Assembly: GCA_950295325.1 (NCBI GenBank)
Contig: OX485803.1
Coordinates: 70,077,554-70,137,553, forward strand
Direction: 5' to 3'
Length of the DNA: 60,000 bases
Origin: Polytrichum commune
Taxonomy: Eukaryota > Streptophyta > Polytrichopsida > Polytrichales > Polytrichaceae
The notes under the pieces were generated by a model. The model saw only the letters and a list, made by a program, of their open reading frames with translations, was not told the origin of the DNA and made no database searches. The translations under genes and the position numbers were made by a program. Positions within the stretch are counted from its first letter, which is position 1. Each line of letters begins with the position of its first letter. Positions 46,901-57,682 of the stretch are shown one piece after another.

Positions 46901-48997
46901 GAATGACATCCTTAACACGTACCGCATTGCCGTAAAGATACCATGTCCCAAATGCGCTGCCAAGTTTCGTGCCGAGGGTGCCGTCCTCCACCATCTTATG
47001 CAGGAACTGAAGGCAACCCTGCGGATCATTGAGGAGGTCTTTGGGAAGCCAGTCGACATTGACCTCAGTGATGAGGGTGTATAATCCACTCACATCTACA
47101 GGCGCGGGCGGAGGAGGAGCACACGCAGAGTTTCCATCAGGAAACTTCAACCTGGCCTTAACCCACGCACGTTCTTCAATGTCCTCACGGGTGAGAGAGC
47201 GCACGGCAGGACTGTGTCTCACCACGCGAAAATCACCCTTCTCGGATGTTGTATCTGGAGAAGTCGAGCGGGCATCCATCGAATTTCGGGCTGCATCAGC
47301 CGGTGTTTTGTTGTCACTGTCTTCTTTCTCCGAACGCTCCTGACACTGATCTTCAGAGCAATCCTCCATATTCTCGTCACTCTCCTCGGACAAGTCCTCA
47401 ACTTGGGGTTCCTGGAATTTCACATGCATAGGTTTAGGACTCGCCCTAGACCGCGAAACCTGGCACGGACCCTCAACTCGTGGTTTACATGCTTCAAACG
47501 ATGCGAAATGGCGACGCTTTTCACGGGGGGTATGAAAGACGTCCTCGGCCTTCCGTTTCGGTGCAGCAGAGGGCTTTGTTGGGTTTGTGAAGGCGAAAAC
47601 TTTCCCGTACTTCTTCGCAACCCTGTTCAACTCTGCGTGGTCGCTCTTCTCCCATGTTGGATACATCTTCAGCGCAGCGGGTTGTTTATACACCTTACAT
47701 AGGTTAAACATCCTATGGTAAGATGTCATATTCTTATCTTTATGTATTTCCTTGCAAAAAATACAAGAGAAAGGGTACCTGCCATTCTTTAACCTCTCTG
47801 TAGTGACTCTGGACTCCGAATAGGCTTCAAGGATCAGGGCATCGTACTCAGCTTCCAAAAACAGAGCTGCACATTGCTTCCTATTGTATGTCATAGTGCT
47901 CCTGTAAATCCTTTGTCCCCCAAACATCTGCAATCATAACAAAGATAAAATGTTCAGTGCTTTGTGAAATCGAATGACTGAAGCAGTGAGGCAAGTGGCA
48001 AGTCCTGTGCATAATCTAAGCATACTATCCCCTCAAATCTGAACTCAGACCTAAGTTACAATTCAAATGACCCAGTGAAGAGAGCTAAAAGAAGAGGACC
48101 GACATCATCATGCAATTCCAAGGGAGTTGTTTGCAAGTTCAATCTCTCTTATTTACTTGAGTGTGGATGGGATTGGAAAAGATTAGCAATTGAGAGAGGG
48201 GAGTTTAGAATGAAGGACATCCTTTGACAATGAAATACAAATTCGACGAGCCAAGTGAGCAGTCCTGTGCATGACCTAATCATACTATCCCCTCAAATCT
48301 GCACTCAGACCTAAGTTACAATTCAAATGACCCAGTGAAGAGAACTAAAAGAAGAGGACTGACATCATCAAGCAATTCTAAGGGAGGTTTTTGCAAGTTC
48401 AAACTTTCTTATTTACTATAGTGTGAGGCTGGGATTGGAAAAGAATTGCCATTGAGTGAGGGAAGCCAATATGAAGGACAACCTCTGTCCAGAACCCTAA
48501 CCTCGAGAACATTCTAGTCTCGAAGGACTAGACACCTCGAAGGACGTGTTCCTCATTCTAAACCCTAACCAGCAAGAAGACACACACAAGCATCACAACT
48601 CATTCTAAACCCTAACCAACAAAAAGACACACACAAGCATCACAAACAAGAAGAATCACAACTCATTCTAAACCCTAACCAGCAAGAAGACACACACAAG
48701 CATCACAAACAAGAAGAATCACAAGCCTGCGGCCACATCTGGAAGATACAAGCAATTTACATGCAGATTGGAGCAAAAAAACTTACAAACCTGAATTCTT
48801 TAAAAACAAATGGGCAAAAGACTCACCCCCTGTTGCCAACCAGCAGCACCGAAAACCACCATCGTCACAAAATTTGGGCGCCCAAGGATCGCGATCAATG
48901 CAGGATCTTCAAGAACGTGCAGCCGGTGCTTAAGAGCTTCAGGAACCAACTTCGCAGTTGTCCATGGCAGTTGCTGCTTTTGCGAGGAGGTCGCCAT
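43929..48997 (-). CDS. Transposon-encoded protein with C-terminal Ulp1/SENP protease domain (1,221 aa)
   Basis: Six exons on the minus strand: 48997-48827, 47927-46923, 46801-45959, 45838-45042, 44913-44259 and 44123-43929. All junctions are GT-AG and in phase. The C-terminal domain has the Ulp1 (C48 cysteine protease) order H1061 ('GKHWTLYVL'), D1076 ('FFHFDSM') and Q1127-x5-C1133 ('QNSGWACGFYVL'), so catalysis on SUMO- or ubiquitin-like substrates is plausible. The protein ends in a basic tail ('KRKHTRKRCRTVRPRHRR'), a likely nuclear signal. The N-terminal part has 'CIFCKEIHKDKNMTSYHRMFNL', in which paired Cys and His could form a zinc finger, followed by an acidic, low-complexity stretch. 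The central 500 residues are unrecognised. In plant MULEs such genes are companions of the transposase; their role in transposition is not established. The first exon ('MATSSQKQQLPW') is inferred from the phase-correct donor GTGAGT at 48826. Confidence 0.82.
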
Positions 48998-50402
48998 AGC
49001 CCCAGCGCAGTGAGGAATGGCTCTCTTGGCACGATGCGGGGATGAAACCAAGTACAAACACTCAACAAAGAACCCTACACCCCAACAGAGTAACCCGAAA
49101 CCTCCTCCAGCGCTGAAATATACGGCCCCGACTCTAAGAATCTAAAAAATATTCTCTCTTTTCTGAAACTCCGCCTACCTACTGCAGTAATTTGTAATCT
49201 CCTTGGTGAATCCTAAAACAAAGAAAGAGATCAGCGCACAAGAATGCACCGCACAAGGGAGTCCACCGAAACCCTCAACCACCCTAAACCCTATACGGCG
49301 CCGAATCAAACACTTCAAGCGTTTGTGAAAATCTGCCTATCCAGTGCACTAATCCCTAATCTCCTTGGTGCTGTCTAAAAGAAAGAAAGAGCATAAGAGA
49401 CTCCACTGAAGCTCCTCCAGCGCAGAAGACACAAACCCGAAGCTCCTCCAGCGGCGCCGAATCCAAGAAACAACCGTCTTGTGAAACTAAACCCTATCTG
49501 CTTACCTAAACTCTTGCACAAATGACACAACGCCCCTCAGCAACTCTTCCTATCACGAACTCCTGAAGCCATCACAAATGCATACTCGAATCTGATCAAA
49601 GAGCAAATGAACCCAAAAAACCTCCAGAATTCAACCCTTGACCCTAATAATGTCTGGTCCACAGATGATGAATGGGCTATGATGAAAGAGATCTAAACGT
49701 GGCTGATGGCGAAGGGACGCCTCACTCAATGGCCGAAACCCTAGGTGGCGAATGGACTTCTCACCAAACCAGTGCACTCAATGTGAATCAAAGCATGATC
49801 TAATGATACTATCCCCTCAAATCTGCACTCAATGTACACCTAATCTGCACTTCTTTTACAAAATGCAAGCACTCAACCTCTTCATGAATCACCCTTGCAA
49901 TCAATGGTTTCCAGCAATCTAAACTTTCCCTAAACCCTAGATGGCGAAGAGACAGCAAATCTACACTTCTTTTACAAAATGCAAGCACTCAACCTCTTCA
50001 TGAATCACCCTTGCAATCAATGCTTTCCAGCAATCAATGCTTTACAGCAATCAATGTTTTACAGCAATTACTACTTTCCCTAAACCCTAGATGGCGAAGA
50101 GACAGCAAAATGCACGCAAAATATGTCTAATCTCTCAACAACATCAATCACTCCACATCAATCACTCTCAAATCACTAGACATCAAACTACAAGCACACA
50201 TGTGAAAGATTTGCCATTGAGAGACACAATATGAAGGACACAACCTCTGTCTCGAGAGACGCAGGAGGGCGGCATTATTAGTCTCGAAGGACGCGACATC
50301 TCGAAGGACGCGACCCTCAGTCTAAAACCCTACCCGTCCGCCCGCAAGTCACGTCCCACGTCATTCCATCCATTGGTGACCGGCGCGTCCGGTCACCGGG
50401 TC
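47934..50402. repeat. Right subterminal repeats of the transposon
   Basis: Outside the first Ulp1 exon (48827-48997) this holds several repeat blocks. A unit of about 265 bp occurs twice (about 47990-48180 and 48250-48440, 'CATACTATCCCCTCAAATCT'), with a partial third near 49805. 'CATTCTAAACCCTAACCARC' and 'AGAAGACACACACAAGCATC' recur three times (48570-48720). 'CTTCTTTTACAAAATGCAAG' recurs at about 49851 and 49966. 'CTCGAAGGACGCGAC' recurs at about 48515-48545 and 50280-50310. The promoter of the minus-strand gene is presumably at about 49000-49500. No other gene is supported. Confidence 0.75.
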
Positions 50403-50478
50403 GTTGACGGGCGGGCAGGGCATTTTTTGCCTGGGACTACCCCCTACAAGTTCGTAGGGGGTACTTTAACGTCCGCCC
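50403..50478 (-). repeat. Right terminal inverted repeat
   Basis: The inverted copy of 38717-38792 with a few differences. It contains the same hairpin (50438-50463, arms TACCCCCTAC/GTAGGGGGTA). Its last bases, CCGCCC, adjoin the AG of the target duplication. CTTTAAC (about 50464-50470), just before, could serve as a weak branch site. Confidence 0.9.
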
Positions 50479-50485
50479 AGATTTT
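50479..50485 (+). repeat. Right target-site duplication, AGATTTT, restoring a splice acceptor
   Basis: Repeats 38710-38716. The AG at 50479-50480 stands immediately before the MPP-beta exon that starts ATTTTGACATACGG. The reading 'ILTYGRQ' is therefore intact. Confidence 0.85.
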
Positions 50486-50588
50486 GACATACGGAAGACA
50501 AGTTCCTCTGGCTAAGTTATTTGCTCGTATTGATGCTGTGGATGCAAACACTGTACAGCGTGTTGCCAACCGCTTCATTTATGATAAG
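50481..50588 (+). pseudogene. Mitochondrial processing peptidase beta subunit, penultimate-type exon
   Basis: Reads 'ILTYGRQVPLAKLFARIDAV' then 'DANTVQRVANRFIYDK', 36 codons in phase with the exon ending at 38258 ('…VVEDIGRQ'), followed by a donor GTGGGG. In the family the next exon would encode 'D.AISAIGPI…Y..FRRRTYW'. I could not find it between here and the hAT relic or beyond. The fragment is unlikely to yield a complete protease subunit. MPP-beta is the catalytic half of the mitochondrial presequence peptidase. Confidence 0.75.
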
Positions 50589-51058
50589 GTGGGGCCTCTA
50601 TTTATTCTACTTCCAAAAGTTGAGTGCTCTGTTGGTTCCTTAAGATGACTATGCATGTAGATGCAGAACTAAAGCAGAAAGATGCCCCATTACCCTCCTT
50701 GCTACCACCTTTAAACCTCGAATTTGAATTTTTTTTTTCTCACAGATTTTTATGCCAGGTTAATGTTCAGAAATTAGGAAATATATATATGTATATTAAT
50801 CTTACTGGTTGTTGGTTGTACTTCTTTTCCAGGTATGCGACTTCTGGAACCACATGCATGCAATTGATGCAGCAACATGTCCAGAAATTCAGTAGCACCA
50901 ATTTCTCCTTCAAATTTTGAATCAGGGTTTTTTTTTTTCTTATAGTGTATCAAGTTTTGAATCAGGGTTTATTGTTTTCCGTGAAGTTTTTTGTTTTGAG
51001 GCAAGGTTTGTTGTTTGGTTCATTTTTTGCTAAATAGGTTGTTTTTGTTAATATTAAA
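50589..51058. other. Spacer between the MPP-beta exon and the hAT relic
   Basis: AT-rich with T-runs. A short phrase 'TTTTGAATCAGGGTTT' occurs twice (about 50917 and 50953). No exon recognised. Confidence 0.45.
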
Positions 51059-51094
51059 AATACCATGGCCAAAAGATAAAGAACAACGAAGGAT

Positions 51095-53150
51095 ATGTTC
51101 TTGAGAAATGAAGGTCATATAGATGTGTCCAATGAATCATCAACAAACACATCAAACACTAAGAAGGAGCTAACTCAAGTTGAGGCAACAAGATTAGTTT
51201 GGAAAGATGCTTGGTATTCTCAATTTTATTGGATTGAATTTAATTCAGACCTAAGTAGGATTTTTTGTAAAGTTTGTAAAGATAAGCAGGCCAAAAATGT
51301 ATTTGCAAGAGCTGGTTCAGTAAATATTAAGATTTCAGCCTTTCAGGACCATAACATGTCTATAGAACACAAGAAATTAGAATGGGTTGCTAATCAAGGT
51401 GAGAAAGTAATGAAAAAAATTGTTGAAAAAACCATTACAACATGTGATGGTGCTCTAATCATTATGTTTAGGTCAGCTTACTTTTTAGCTAAGGAGACAG
51501 TCTCTTTAACAAAGTTTCCATCTCTTTGTAAGTTGTTTTTGAGATCTAAGTCCAATATTACTAAAAGTCTTTATCATGATGAAAAGTCTTGTGCTGAAAT
51601 GGTGTTCTGTATTTCAAATGTAATTCAGTAAAAAAATCTAGATAGAATTAGGGATTCGAAATTTTTTTGGTTGACGATTGATGAGTCAACTGATGAGAGT
51701 ATGACTGGTCATGTTGTAGTTTTTGCCACATTTGTAGAGAATGGATTGTCTGTTAGCATTTTTTTGGATTTGCTCGATATTAAAAATGGCTGGAAAAGAT
51801 GCTAAAGAAATTTTTCAGAAGTTGTTGAAATTTGTGAAGAAGTGGGGTTTGGATCTTAGTAAGTGTATTGCTTTTGGATGTGATGATTGCTCTACAATGA
51901 TAGGAAGTAAGAGTGGTGTAGCAACTAGACTTAATGAGGTCAGTTCCTTTGTTATTTTAGTTCATTGCATTGTTCATAGAACCAATTTGGCTATTTTGCA
52001 ACCTGCTGAATCCAGTAAATGTAAGGTTGTATCTTCTAAAATTAATAAGACTATCAACTTATTGGCTGCTCATTTCAAAAAGTCACTGCAAGAAAAAAAA
52101 CCATTCTTCATGCTATTCACAAGGAGTTACATAATGCCCAAAAAATATTGAAAAGGTTTCACAAGATTAGGTGGTTGTCTAGGTCTAAAGCAATCAGCAT
52201 CTTATGTGATTCCCTAGAATCACTCCTGGTTTTTTTCAGGGATGTGCCAAATGAGAAAGGTGATGATATAATCTCTTTGTTGTATGAGAAATTAAGGTCC
52301 TTTAAATTTATTTATAATTTGTATTTTTTAGCTGATTTGCTTCATGATTTGTCTATCTTATGTAAGATTTTTCAGCGCAAGTATGTGGATGTAACGACAC
52401 TTGGCTCAATTGAAAGAACTGAAATTGAAAGTATTTGTATGTTGTATATTATGGAGAATACTGATCTGAATGAATGAATTTGTATTGAAACAACAGCTTA
52501 TCATATCATTCCAAGTTTTGGCCCCCCTAATGAATATCTCATAAGGTTATCAAGTAAAATTAGGGGGGTCAAACTCCATTCTGTAGACATGATCAGAGAT
52601 AGGACATGAGCTAATTTGGAAGAAGCTTTTGTTTTTCAGAAAGTGTATGTTGAAGCTGTGTGTAGGGCTTTAGAGGCTACGTTTAGTGACAATGATATTA
52701 TTTCTACTTTTCGTGTTTTAAATCCTTCTAACATGCCTTCAAAGAAGGTTGGATTAAACTCTTGGGGTATCACAGAGTTGGGGCTTTTTTTGAAGCAATA
52801 TGGTGTGCAAAAAGACTTGGAGGGTAAAACTCTCTCTTCCCTTGTTAATTCAAATGCATATAGAAGAGAGTTTTTTAATTTCAAATTGCAAGCTAGTTTG
52901 GATTAAAATAATAAACCTTCAAGGACCTTTGGTCTATGGTAACTTGGAATGAACCTTTGCAAGTGAAATATGCCAATATGTTTTTGCTAGCTGAGATAGC
53001 AAGATGCCAATGTGTAAGTACAACAACTTGTGAGAGGGTTTTTTCAATCTAAAATGTCATTAAAAAAAAACAAAGGAATAGGTTAGGCACAAAACATCTT
53101 CATATTGTCTTGAGGGTTGTTTTGGGAAGGGCCGCAAGATGATTATGATT
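51095..53150 (+). pseudogene. Decayed hAT-type transposase (TTF zinc finger / DUF4371 class)
   Basis: Domains appear in the family's order but in shifted frames. A TTF-type zinc finger, 'FCKVCKDKQAKNVFARAGS' then 'HKKLEW', lies at 51260-51390. A DUF4371-like stretch ends at the TAA near 51630. RNase-H-like core pieces follow: 'FFWLTIDESTDESMTGHVVV' (51661-51720) and, after a frameshift, 'KCIAFGCDDCSTMIGSKSGV' and 'HCIVHRTNLAILQP' (51860-52005). After a stop comes 'RWLSRSKAISILCDSLESLL', then a spacer and 'LAEIARCQCVSTTTCERVFS', the hAT dimerisation motif (about 52985-53045). Such ZBED5/ZMYM6-like transposases are usually about 600-800 aa. Stops near 51630, 52150, 52475 and 52905 make it dead. 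Terminal repeats were not identified. Confidence 0.85.
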
Positions 53151-54718
53151 ATTTTAGTTGAGGCCATGGAGTTGTCGAGAAATAATGCAAAATTGAGGTA
53201 TTTGTAATCACACCCTGAAAAATATCTTGCTGATCATTCTTCTCAAATTGGTGGAAATGATGATTTACATGATTTTTGATGTTGCATTTCATATTTTTCC
53301 TTGAAAGTTATATTTTTTGAATTTTTTTGAATTTTTTATTTCATCGAAATTGATGAAGGGGAATCCTTGGCCTTCAATTGGGAAGGGTTAGGCCAAGTTC
53401 AAATCCTGCCAAGGATGATTTTGATTTTTTTACAGTAGTTGATTCAAAATTGTGTATGCCAGTTTTTTAGTTGATCGGTTTAGAAACATTAAAGAAATAT
53501 AACCGAAATGATTTTTTTTTCAAAGGTTATGAACTGGATGGTTTACATAAATTACAGTCACAACCGAATGACCATAAAAAATTACCGAATGTATGTTGAC
53601 AAACCAGGAAAATTACCTACTTTGCCTGGAATCTTCCCGAATTGTGAACTGAACTCAAGGAGATTTAAAAAGATTCAAGACAACCTAGTACAGAGCCTCT
53701 TACAAGTACCAATGTCAAAATGTTGTGAAGTACATATCGAGTAATATGTTCACAACAATTCACTGCATGAATAAACCATAGTTATTAACGTAGTATTTTT
53801 CCAAGTTTCAATTTTGTGCTGCTAAGGAATTGGGGCATGTAATAAATAGATAAATAGAATCGTATGTAAATTATTAAATAGAATCGCAAGATATACACTC
53901 CCATAGTAGGTACTATGTAATTTTATGTACAAGTATATGATGATGCTGATTTATAGACATGAGTACTATTTCCCACATGAATACCAACCACTATATTGTT
54001 TATGGTATTTAGTGTCACATGTGTAATAGTGTCACTTACCATGTTTTGAGGCGTATGCTAGGTTACACTCATGATCAACAACTCATCATAAGTGTCATCT
54101 CATGACAATTGGCATTCAAGTGCGCTTGTTAATATGTTAGCATGAGTATGTTCAATAATGTTATGAGGTGTGTGTCTAAGTTAGATGATGGTCTACAAGT
54201 TCACTAAAGTTATACATAAATTACACTTGGTCTTAGTATGCTCAAGAATATTTTCCTCTAATATACTAAAATGTAAACACCTGACGCTTGTCTTTAGTAT
54301 GCTCAATGATATTTTCCTCTTGCCTATTGAAAGTTAAAACAAAAACTATAATGGCCTAAGGTGGACGCCTAAGTTTTGCCAAATCCCAATGTGTAACACT
54401 AAATGTCATAATGTAAATAATTTTTGCTAAGAAAAGTTACTTGTCTTGATGAATGCTCTGATATTGGCAACTTGCAGATGTGACACTTTGAGACCTCTAG
54501 GCATCTACTTTAGGCCCTTTGCAAATAGTGTACATAACACTAAATACCATAAACGTTATACTAGTGTTGGCATGAATGAGGGATGAGCCTTCACCTTGAT
54601 CATAACTGCAAGCTCATATGTGAACATGGAACTGAGCAAAGGTTACAGGACAAGTGCTATTGCCTCCTTTCAATGGTGGACCTGATGGGTAACCAAAGAC
54701 AAGAGGGGGAGGGGGGGA
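53151..54718. other. AT-rich intergenic stretch
   Basis: No gene recognised. A short inverted repeat (ATCCTTGGC at 53363-53371 and its complement at 53408-53416) encloses AGTTCAAATCC, which resembles a tRNA B box. At about 54230-54330 a short segment is duplicated ('TTAGTATGCTCAA', 'ATATTTTCCTCT'). Confidence 0.45.
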
Positions 54719-56300
54719 TCATTTAGTACATAGGCTTTTGTGTATCATTGTGTTTATCTCAAGAGCGGGTGTTGTGAGAGTAGGGTATATACACTTGTTG
54801 TAACATGTGTTGTGTTTGATTCCTCGGGCTAACACCGAGGGGTCGTCTATCCTTTTGTTTGGTAGATTACGTAGGCATCCTGTTGTGGGGTGTATTCTTG
54901 AGGTTTTGGTGTCCATGTGGAGTTTTGGGGGTTGCTTAGGTGCGGATTATTGGTTGGTGGTGGTTTTCCAATATATGTTTGTTGAGCAAAAGTAAGGTCA
55001 AATATTTTATGGCTATTATTTGTATTTATTCCATGCATGCATGGGTGGCATTAAGGGGATGTAGCTTTGTTCAAATGAATTGGTGATATTGTATGCGTGG
55101 ATACCTCCTTGGATGCATGTTGTGAGGATAGTGAGTATTGACATACCATCTGGCATCTTCAAGAGTGTCCACTAATGTATTTGAGTTTTGAGTTTTTTTC
55201 CTTTGGGTTGTGATGGTGGGGTCATGATCTTGGCAAAAGGTAAATTCAATTATGTGTAGGCTCAAGTTCTGGGTGGTATAGTGTGTAATTACTCTAGGGA
55301 GGTGGTGGTGATGATCAAGATGTTAGGTTTCAGTCTAGTGAGGCATTGACATGGCCTTGTGATGCAAATGCAAGGGTTTAACCATGTAGGAATTGTATTG
55401 AGGGGGAGGGGGCTCTAGGATGGGTGCATACATTCATAAGTATTGTCTCGTGTCGTGGACTGAGAATCGAAAGGAGTGGCTCATGTATTTGCCATACTGT
55501 TTTGTTGAGCCTAGTTGTTTGAATATTGTTGAGGGTGGGGTTGGTGCATGTGGAGAAGAGGTGAGACATGTGTCAACCTCTTGTAATTGGGAGAGGTTGC
55601 AAAGGGGGGAGGGAAATTTGGTGGGCTAGTTGGTGTGTTTTCTTTGATTGCCCGTGTATTGGCCATATCCTAGTTGGAGGGTTTGTGCATATGTGCGGTG
55701 GGGTGCTAACCATAAGTAATTGGAGACGGGGGTGTGGATTAGTGGATTGTTGAGCCATAATTTTGCTACGTATGGGTAGTGGGATGATATTGTGATTGTA
55801 AGTTGGCAGGTGTAGTTGGGGTTGTGCCATAGTTCTTCAAAGGGGGATGGGTAGTATGGGAACTCATGTTTGTTTGTTTGTGGACGGATGCCGAGTGTTT
55901 GCAAATGTTTGGAGGGATGGTGTGGTGGGGATTGGAGGCAAGCTTGTCGTGTGAGTTTGGGGAGAGTGTGGAGGCCTCTGAGTTTATTGACAATGTGCGG
56001 ATGACCTTGATATATTTGACCAAGGTGGATGGAATCATTGAGGGCGTCACATAAGTGGGAGGCTAAGGTATGGGTGTATGTGGGTGTTCTGGGTGTCTAG
56101 ACAATGGAGTGGAGGGGGGGGAGGAGGAGTTTGATTTTTTTTTTGATTGGTTGTATTATTGCTTGATCTAGTTTTTTGATGTCTAGTATTGAGAATGTTG
56201 TCGAGTAGAAGGTTATTTGGCCTTGGGGCGGATGACAATGTTAAGCATGCGGAGTATTTGGCATATGGTGGCAAGTGATTGGGTAAGGAAATGGGCCTTG
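54719..56300. other. Strongly strand-asymmetric G/T-rich stretch, origin unknown
   Basis: The + strand is very rich in G and T and poor in C over some 1.5 kb, with many GGTGG, TTGGG and GTGTG runs. The minus strand therefore shows many short Pro/Thr/His/Asn-rich open frames of no clear meaning. On the + strand, short Trp/Gly/Cys-rich frames recur but I recognise no domain. It could be a relic of a coding repeat after one-sided C-to-T decay. This is inference only. Confidence 0.45.
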
Positions 56301-57325
56301 GTCTTGATTTTGTGGAGTGTAACTTTTGTACCCCAATGCATCTCTCCAGCTAAATTTGAATAAATATATCTTTGAACTTTCTCTTTGAAAGGAAATATTT
56401 AAGCACGTACTTCCGCAAATTTTTAAGAATAATATTAAAATTAATTCTATTATCATGCAAATATAAACTTTATGCCATAAGAAAGGTAGTTTTGTTTCAA
56501 TTCTAATTCCCTACACCCGTTGTGGCTTTCCAATTTTTCGCCTCAAAAATAGCAGACTTAGATTTAATCACACGAATCTTAGCTTCTTGGATGGACCATG
56601 TAAGGAAGAGGGTAGGTTAGATCCCTAGGTATGTATAAGCTTCGTTTTGGGAGAGGGTGGGAAAAGTTTGTCCTTCATAGGTGAAGTCACAATGTTCCAA
56701 TTTAATTTTGAACATGTCCGGTTTACTTTGATTTTGTGGGGTGCTCCTATGAGGTTGTATTTGGAATGCTAAGCTTCATGCCTGCCTATTCATTAAAGCG
56801 TTCGAGTTTGATGATTTAGGATTGCAAGTGAGGATGGTGTTAGAATATGACTGTTAAGTTGAATGTGTATGCAATATCTCACAATATAAACATAGAAAGC
56901 TTTTACTATTGGCAAGTCAAGTTAAATGAATTTGGAATAGTGGACAAATTCATGAGAATATTTTTGGAAATGTCACGAGAATGATGACAGTGTCATTGAC
57001 GTGATTGTAATTCAAGATACAATTACTAAGTGGGTGATTGTGACTTCCTACATAAAATGCCATAGAAAGTGAGGAAATCGCAGATTTAAATGGTTTTTAA
57101 ATATATTTGTAGTGGTTGAGGATGATGGTTTGTCATTATTCAACGCTTGGACTTTGTTATGTGGGGACCGGTTTCAACCCTTGATGCTAAAATAGAATCA
57201 CACGATGCTCCATTTTTGGAGTGAATATGCAAACAAAGTTCCAGAAGTGCTTTGATGCGCTCAATTTTGAGGAAATCCAAGAGACATCAAATCAATTTTC
57301 TAACAACTAGAGTACCCCATCTCCA
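56301..57325. other. Intergenic stretch, no gene recognised
   Basis: Mostly AT-rich sequence, with G/T-rich patches continuing to about 56780. No coding frame, RNA gene or repeat array could be supported. Confidence 0.4.
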
Positions 57326-57682
57326 CTACACTAAATAAACCAATTAGTGAGGGTGGCACTAATTCAAGTCATATGTATAATCAAGTCAAACTTCAAAGTT
57401 ATTGAGTGGTTGAAGTTGTTAGTGAGTAACACCAAATTCATTGCTACAGTGTATTCTATGTTCGTTTACCATAGATTTCAAGAAAACCAATGTGTGCTTG
57501 TGATTAGTGTGTGCCAATACTTTTAGTAATTAGTGCCAAGTGCTGGTACTTTAGTGAATATGACAAGTGCCAAGATGAACAATGCTTCCTAAATCTTTTG
57601 ATGACACTAATTCACAATGTAAAGGAATTTAGTATCACCTTCACTAATTTCCCACACTCACTAATTGGTATTTTTAGTGTAG
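57326..57682. mobile_element. Small inverted-repeat element (MITE-like)
   Basis: The left end, CTACACTAAATAAACCAATT, matches the inverted right end, CTACACTAAAAATACCAATT, and similarity continues through AGTGAG.GTGG (about 30 bp). The 357-bp interior is non-coding and dotted with TTAGTG/CACTAA words. The duplication is unclear: TA or CTA at both edges is also part of the repeat. Affiliation could be CACTA-like or Tc1/mariner-like. Confidence 0.6.

Larger units (their letters stand above)
38717..50478. mobile_element. 11.76-kb MULE-type DNA transposon carrying transposase and Ulp1 protease genes
   Basis: Bounded by 76-bp terminal inverted repeats and a 7-bp duplication (AGATTTT). It encodes two convergent spliced genes: a MULE/SWIM transposase on + (39614-42675) and a Ulp1-domain protein on - (48997-43929). 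Both are open through all exons, which argues for a recent, possibly autonomous copy. Mutator-like elements with Ulp1-type genes are known in plants (often called Kaonashi-like), so the combination has precedent. A 7-bp duplication is shorter than the usual 8-10 bp for the superfamily. Blocks of tandem repeats lie inside each end and between the genes. It interrupts the MPP-beta fragment exactly at a 3' splice site. Confidence 0.9.

Noticed and set aside
53363-53416. Possible tRNA gene or tRNA-derived SINE (AGTTCAAATCC, resembling a B box, in a 9-bp inverted repeat)
   Set aside because: No A box at the right distance, no anticodon stem and no acceptor stem of tRNA form. The motif alone is too weak.
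55378-56274. Several minus-strand open frames rich in Pro, Thr, His and Asn
   Set aside because: They arise from the G/T-rich composition of the + strand. No domain or start context supports them.
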